Source of the DNA: an uncultured Eubacteriales bacterium
GTDB taxonomy: Bacteria; Bacillota; Clostridia; Christensenellales; Aristaeellaceae
Assembly: GCA_900548125.1 (NCBI GenBank)
Contig: URJN01000048.1
Coordinates: forward strand, 1-10,937
Direction of reading: 5' to 3'
DNA: 10,937 bases
Positions 6,998-10,937 of the stretch are shown piece after piece. The notes under the pieces were generated by a model. That model did no database searches. It was not told the DNA's origin and was given only the letters and a program-made list of their open reading frames with translations. The position numbers and the translations under genes are program-made. Numbering within the stretch: position 1 is the stretch's first letter; every line of letters begins with the position of its first letter.

Positions 6998-7002
6998 CCT
7001 CC
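6998..7002 (-). promoter_or_regulatory. Ribosome binding site supporting a GTG start for the LCP gene
   Basis: GGAGG with a 7-base spacer to GTG at 6990. The alternative ATG at 6981 would need a 16-base spacer. Confidence 0.75.
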
Positions 7003-7043
7003 GGCCGCCGACTATGCGTCCGATTTTTACGATGTACTCTGTT

Positions 7044-7072
7044 ATTTTATCCTCTTTCCCTGTATCTGTCAA
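7044..7072 (-). promoter_or_regulatory. Sigma-A-type promoter of the LCP / secreted-protein operon
   Basis: On the minus strand a perfect -35 TTGACA (7072-7067), a 17-base spacer and -10 TAAAAT (7049-7044). Transcription should start near 7037, giving a leader of about 47 bases. Two AACGCT direct repeats lie just upstream. Confidence 0.88.
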
Positions 7073-7081
7073 TAGTATTTG

Positions 7082-7107
7082 AGCGTTCTTTTCAAAATTA
7101 CAGCGTT
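7082..7107 (-). repeat. AACGCT direct repeats spaced 20 bases, upstream of the LCP promoter
   Basis: On the minus strand AACGCTNNAAT occurs twice, with the 6-base core at 7107-7102 and 7087-7082. The period is exactly 20 bases, about two helical turns. The copies fall near -45 to -50 and -65 to -70 relative to the predicted start, a usual place for a dimeric activator. The regulator is not identified. Confidence 0.4.
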
Positions 7108-7127
7108 ATTATGGATGAAGCATTCGC

Positions 7128-9359
7128 TCACCTGCGCATCTCCCTCATTTTTTCTTCATATTGTCCGCGCTCGAACGTGCCAAACGTATCTTTTGTGCTG
7201 TTCTTCACCCGATACATGGCGAAATCCGCGTGCTTAATCAGCTCCATCAAATCCTCGCCGTCCTGCGGATACCACGCAATGCCGCCGGATACATGGATGC
7301 GCGTCGTCACGCCGTTGGGCAGGTCGAACCGGCTGTTTCGTATGCCGTCCACCAGCTGCTCGATGGCCTTCTCGGTTTCTTCCCTGCTCTTGTGCCCGCT
7401 GAACAGGATGGTGAATTCATCGCCCGACACACGCGCGCAGAGAGCCGTTTCCGGAATATTATGACTGAAACAGGTCGCCGCCTCATGGATGTAGCGGTCA
7501 CCCCACTCATGTCCGAAGGAATCGTTCGTGCGCTTGAGGTTATCCAAATCCATCATCACGACAGCGGCATATCCAATCTTGTCGGGCGTATCGAACATCC
7601 TCGCCGCAAGCCGATAGAATGCGCGGCGGTTGTACAGCCCCGTCAGCAGGTCATAATCGCGCTCGCGTTCGATATGAATACGCTCGACCGTTGATGCCGT
7701 CACATCCTCAGCCATGACAATCACGCGGTCATCCATGTGTGTTTCCTGCAAGCGGACATACCGCTTTCCGCCCATCGAATTGCGCACGCAGATCAGCGCG
7801 CTTTCCTCTTTCTTTTCCACAATCGAAATATCGCCCATCAATTTCGCCTTGATGGCGCGCAGCTGCCCCAGCGTTGCTTTCTTCGGGTCGATCTGGTCAA
7901 TGCCCAGAAGCCTGAAAAAGTTATTGGTTGCAAAAATCGGCGTAATATCCTGGTCTTTCGTCGAATCAAACTCACATCCGCCGATGTCTATGCTCGCCAT
8001 GTCCATCATGCGCAGGAATCGGGTCGAGGTATTCACCGCGTCTCGGCTCAGACCGGCGAACGCCTCAGCAAAATGGTCAACCTCCCGAATCCCCGTTTCA
8101 GACAGATGCGGAATGACATTCCTGCCGCTTCTCACGCTGCCGTCCACCTCGCGCGAAAGCCTGCGAATCGGATTGGCAATCAGCTGCGCAATCATTACAC
8201 TGCCGATTGTGCCGAAGAAAACCAACAGTGCCAGCGTTGCGCCGACCATCATTTGAAGCGTATTCGAAAACGCATACAGCTTCTTCTGCGGCACGGCTCC
8301 CATCAGGAACCACTTGTCTCCGTCGAATGGCGCATACAGATTATAGACCGTCAGTCGCTTTTTCTGCGCGACCCACTTTTCGCCGTTCAGTTCGAAAATG
8401 CTGCTCCCGTCTGCGCTGTCCTCCAGTTTAATGACGTCGCCCCTGCGCAGGCGCGTTTTTCCGCTGGCAACCTGTACCTCCGCCCTTTTCTCGCCATCCA
8501 TCCGCACCAGCAGATAGCCGCCGTCCAGATTGTTTCCAAGCTCACGGTAAGGCAGAATCGTACCCATGTACTCATCCATCATTTCGATTCCGACGACGCC
8601 GTACACCGTGCCGTCGCTCAAAATCAGCGGGATGGAATACGTCAATCCGGACGGCAGGCTCGACTGCGCCGCACTGCTCCAGCAGCCGTAGTCCTTCGCA
8701 TCAACCATATTCTGCGCGTTTTTCGCCGCCGTATAGGGGCGGGTCAGGTAATCGCCGTAGGGCGTATTCTCTCCGAACCCATAGCGGACACTCCACCCCG
8801 TGTCGGTCGAGATATTCATCGTCTTGACCAGCTCGATGGGCGCGCATTCCAGCAGCAGGTCGGAATACTGGTTGACTGTATTGACGGTCGGGTCGAAGTC
8901 ACGGACATGAAATCCCGTTTTCGGTATGGCTTCTCCCGTCAAATCCGACGTATTAAAGATGATATAAACACCTGTTGCCTTGACGCTGTACAGCGTTTTG
9001 ATGGTCTCCTCCGCGACCTCTTTGATGAGCTTGTATGCTTCCGTGGAGCTGCTCTCCAGCAAATCCATGGAAAGCGTCCCCTCCTCGCAGAGCTTTTCGG
9101 CTTCCTGATTGATGGTCTGGGCGAGCTTTCCGATATCCGACCAGCGGTCTATCATGTCGCTTTGCAGGTAATTGGCGCGGTTGACGACCAGCTGGCTGAG
9201 GATAGAGCGTTCGTTTCTGTTCAGCTGTGAATAGACGCCGCTGAACATCATTACGCTTAAAACAATCGCAGCTTCCAGCAGCGTCAGGAGCATCAGCGGC
9301 TGCAATACGGTGCGAAAGACCGTCTTTCCTTCCTTTTTCTGCTTCCTGTTCACGTTCAT
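7128..9359 (-). CDS. Membrane diguanylate cyclase with extracellular sensor, HAMP, PAS-like and GGDEF regions
   Basis: A 743-residue receptor predicted to make c-di-GMP in response to an extracellular signal. Order: membrane segment 1 (about 21-43), extracellular region 44-368 of dCache-like length and position with the typical YSIPLILSDGTVYGVVGIEM strands (241-260), membrane segment 2 (about 370-395), HAMP-like linker with NPIRRL (396-445), PAS-like region (about 450-555), GGDEF domain (about 565-735). The cyclase signature DLLTGLYNRRAF (570-581) and MMDLDNLKRTNDSFGH (602-617) are intact. The active-site motif is SGDEF (645-649), a first-position variant tolerated in active cyclases. The position of the inhibitory RxxD site reads PETA, so product inhibition through it is unlikely. 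GGAGG (9360-9364) touches the ATG at 9359, while a GTG at 9353 has a 6-base spacer and may be the true start. It follows the lipoprotein gene by 30 bases. I see no terminator before the LCP promoter. Confidence 0.93.
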   Translation of the reverse strand: MNVNRKQKKEGKTVFRTVLQPLMLLTLLEAAIVLSVMMFSGVYSQLNRNERSILSQLVVNRANYLQSDMIDRWSDIGKLAQTINQEAEKLCEEGTLSMDLLESSSTEAYKLIKEVAEETIKTLYSVKATGVYIIFNTSDLTGEAIPKTGFHVRDFDPTVNTVNQYSDLLLECAPIELVKTMNISTDTGWSVRYGFGENTPYGDYLTRPYTAAKNAQNMVDAKDYGCWSSAAQSSLPSGLTYSIPLILSDGTVYGVVGIEMMDEYMGTILPYRELGNNLDGGYLLVRMDGEKRAEVQVASGKTRLRRGDVIKLEDSADGSSIFELNGEKWVAQKKRLTVYNLYAPFDGDKWFLMGAVPQKKLYAFSNTLQMMVGATLALLVFFGTIGSVMIAQLIANPIRRLSREVDGSVRSGRNVIPHLSETGIREVDHFAEAFAGLSRDAVNTSTRFLRMMDMASIDIGGCEFDSTKDQDITPIFATNNFFRLLGIDQIDPKKATLGQLRAIKAKLMGDISIVEKKEESALICVRNSMGGKRYVRLQETHMDDRVIVMAEDVTASTVERIHIERERDYDLLTGLYNRRAFYRLAARMFDTPDKIGYAAVVMMDLDNLKRTNDSFGHEWGDRYIHEAATCFSHNIPETALCARVSGDEFTILFSGHKSREETEKAIEQLVDGIRNSRFDLPNGVTTRIHVSGGIAWYPQDGEDLMELIKHADFAMYRVKNSTKDTFGTFERGQYEEKMREMRR

Positions 9360-9389
9360 CCTCCGTCCGCAGCCGTCGCTTTCCGCCGC

Positions 9390-10829
9390 TTATTCTTCGA
9401 CGATAGCCGTCAGCTCTGCCATGAGCTGTGTGTACCATGCGTCAAAGTATTCTTCCGTCATCATCGGTGCGCATGCTTCCTCAAGCGATGCGCCCTGCGC
9501 CATGGCATCTTTGACAGACTCTCGGTCTGTTTTCGCTAAATCACTCATGGAGTATTCCAGTGCCTTGCGCGCCGTCATTCCGCCGATAAATGCCTTCGAC
9601 GTATACATCGCATTGTCTTTGACCGTCTGTACAGAGGTTTCCAGCGTCATCCGGACAGCCGGCTTCATGCTCGGACTGCTCCGCTCAATGCGCGCTATAT
9701 CGTTATATTCTCCGGTCACGGGCATGTAGCTCGAACCGACGCAGAATTCGATAGACCAGTCGCTCTGCGTGAACCACTTGAGGAACCGAACCGATGCTTC
9801 CACCTCGGCATCTGACTTCTTGAGAATAACCATTCCCGCACCCTGCTGCACGGCGATCTTTTCCCCGCCTTCAAACTGCGGCGCAGGAAGGGTCTTGATT
9901 TCAATCGGATAGCTGTTTTCGTCCTCCGTCGTCACGCGATCCGGAAAGAACGTTGCGCCCGCGGATGAACCGACGAACGCTATCACGTTGCCGGTTTTCA
10001 TGTCGTCGCTGCGGAAGCGTCCCGAGGACGCAAAGTACCCCTTGATATACGGAATATAGTAGTTGTCCCAGAGCTTCTTCGCCGCGTCGCGCGGAAGATT
10101 GACCTCTGCTCTGCCATCCTTGACTGTAAAGATTTCGTACCCAAGCTGCTTCGCGCCGACAATCATGTAGTTTGCCATCGCGTCGCGCCCAAACAGTGCT
10201 TTGCCGTCGTTTTTCTCCGGCGTCAGGCTGTCCGTCCATTCATAGTAACGCTGTGCAGCCGCCGTCATGCCTTCAATCGTCGCCAGCTCGCTTTCCCGCG
10301 TATCGGTCGCCTCCGCGAATGCCCGCCAGTCGGTATCGTTGACGACCAGCACCTCCGTCGCCTTGGCGACCGGAAAAATCTTCATTTTGCCATCGCCTTC
10401 GAAATCGCCCTCCGTCAGATAGCTCTGAACATAGGCATTTCTATCCTGCTCGGTCAGATACGGGCTGATATCTGCTACAAGATCAAGTGCGTCCAGCTCA
10501 TACGCTGTATCGGCATAAGCAGAAAAAATATCCGGCATTTCCTGTGCGCCGAGCTTTCCGCGGACAGCATTCATCACGTTTTCTTCCAGATCATCGACCG
10601 AGCCAAGGCTCATCGCCGTCACGGTAATCCGGTTTTCCTTGCCCTCCGTGGCATTGAAGGCATCCACAGCCTCGTTGAACGCGCGAAGCTGGTCGCCGTT
10701 GTAATACGTCCAAACGGTCAGCTCAATCGGCTCCTTCTCCGTCTGCTTTTCCGAGGAGCAGCCCGACAGCGCGGTCATCATCCCCATCAGGCACAACGCC
10801 GCAGCGCAGATTTTCTTATTTCTCATCAT
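9390..10829 (-). CDS. Extracellular solute-binding lipoprotein, family 1 (sugar-type)
   Basis: A 479-residue lipoprotein with the lipobox LSGC (lipidated Cys24), then a family-1 substrate-binding fold that begins IELTVWTYYNGDQ (35-47). Such proteins usually deliver carbohydrates to an ABC importer. No permease or ATPase gene accompanies it; the next gene is a diguanylate cyclase receptor 30 bases on. That pairing suggests a sensing role, in which the loaded lipoprotein presents its ligand to the receptor (inference). The start is ATG at 10829, immediately followed by a second ATG, with AAGGAA (10841-10846) about 11 bases upstream. The N-terminal lobe (to about 150), the aromatic-rich middle and the C-terminal helical part are all present, so it is full length. 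The ligand cannot be read from sequence. Confidence 0.92.
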   Translation of the reverse strand: MMRNKKICAAALCLMGMMTALSGCSSEKQTEKEPIELTVWTYYNGDQLRAFNEAVDAFNATEGKENRITVTAMSLGSVDDLEENVMNAVRGKLGAQEMPDIFSAYADTAYELDALDLVADISPYLTEQDRNAYVQSYLTEGDFEGDGKMKIFPVAKATEVLVVNDTDWRAFAEATDTRESELATIEGMTAAAQRYYEWTDSLTPEKNDGKALFGRDAMANYMIVGAKQLGYEIFTVKDGRAEVNLPRDAAKKLWDNYYIPYIKGYFASSGRFRSDDMKTGNVIAFVGSSAGATFFPDRVTTEDENSYPIEIKTLPAPQFEGGEKIAVQQGAGMVILKKSDAEVEASVRFLKWFTQSDWSIEFCVGSSYMPVTGEYNDIARIERSSPSMKPAVRMTLETSVQTVKDNAMYTSKAFIGGMTARKALEYSMSDLAKTDRESVKDAMAQGASLEEACAPMMTEEYFDAWYTQLMAELTAIVEE

Positions 10830-10873
10830 TATGATTGTATTCCTTAGTGATTGTTAAAAATTCCCATAGTCGA

Positions 10874-10902
10874 ATTATAGCACTTTGTTCCCGTCAATTC
10901 AA
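10874..10902 (-). promoter_or_regulatory. Sigma-A-type promoter of the lipoprotein / cyclase operon
   Basis: On the minus strand -35 TTGAAT (10902-10897), a 17-base spacer and a perfect -10 TATAAT (10879-10874) preceded by TGC, an extended -10. The predicted start near 10867 gives a leader of about 38 bases. An AT-rich TTTATATATTTG tract lies upstream of the -35. Confidence 0.85.
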
Positions 10903-10937
10903 TGCAAATATATAAAGCAGACTGAATCAGCCCTCAC

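Noticed and set aside
7073..7127. Terminator for the membrane cyclase gene
   Set aside because: No stable hairpin with a T-run is visible on the minus strand between its stop and the LCP promoter. Read-through into the LCP gene remains possible.
6019..7464. Plus-strand open frame (about 481 codons) opposite the LCP gene and the end of the cyclase gene
   Set aside because: It runs across two well-supported genes and a consensus promoter on the other strand, and its composition is unlike a real protein.
7737..9230. Long plus-strand open frame (about 497 codons) opposite the membrane cyclase gene
   Set aside because: Its translation is rich in Arg, His and Gln with no domain pattern, and the opposite strand encodes a clear sensor-GGDEF protein. 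It is an antisense shadow of GC-rich third positions.
10874..10897. TTGACG as the -35 box of the lipoprotein promoter
   Set aside because: It would leave only a 12-base spacer to TATAAT. The overlapping TTGAAT gives the standard 17 bases.

Overview
The window looks like a chromosomal segment of a Gram-positive anaerobe of the Clostridia (Bacillota) with moderately high GC. The evidence is strong Shine-Dalgarno leaders, sigma-A-type promoters, a CpsB/C/D-type polysaccharide phosphoregulatory set, an LCP-family protein, a lipobox solute-binding lipoprotein and several c-di-GMP enzymes. I cannot place it to genus. I see no mobile element, CRISPR array, tRNA or rRNA, and no gene-free stretch longer than about 140 bases.

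Layout. Plus strand, 1-2778: the nearly complete gene of a soluble response regulator with receiver, HD-GYP phosphodiesterase, PAS-like/cysteine-rich and GGDEF cyclase regions, followed by a small stand-alone Hpt phosphotransfer protein. These end at a hairpin terminator (2881-2920) that also serves the converging minus-strand genes. Minus strand, 5165 down to 2916: an overlapping three-gene operon of Wzz/CpsC-type membrane adaptor, CpsD-type tyrosine kinase and CpsB-type PHP-domain phosphotyrosine phosphatase. Minus strand, 6990 down to 5305: an LCP-family cell-wall glycan ligase, then a secreted protein of unknown function with a strong ribosome binding site and a strong terminator. A near-consensus promoter lies at 7044-7072. 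Minus strand, 10829 down to 7128: a sugar-type solute-binding lipoprotein followed 30 bases later by a two-TM-segment extracellular sensor with HAMP, PAS-like and GGDEF regions. Their promoter, at 10874-10902, has a perfect TATAAT.

How the genes may work together (inference). Two c-di-GMP inputs, one cytoplasmic phosphorelay and one extracellular solute sensor, flank genes that regulate the making of surface polysaccharide and its attachment to the wall. The window may therefore be a locus where nutrient and phosphorelay signals control the cell envelope. No glycosyltransferase, flippase, polymerase, ABC permease or c-di-GMP receptor gene is visible here, so the polysaccharide genes and any partner kinase must lie elsewhere.
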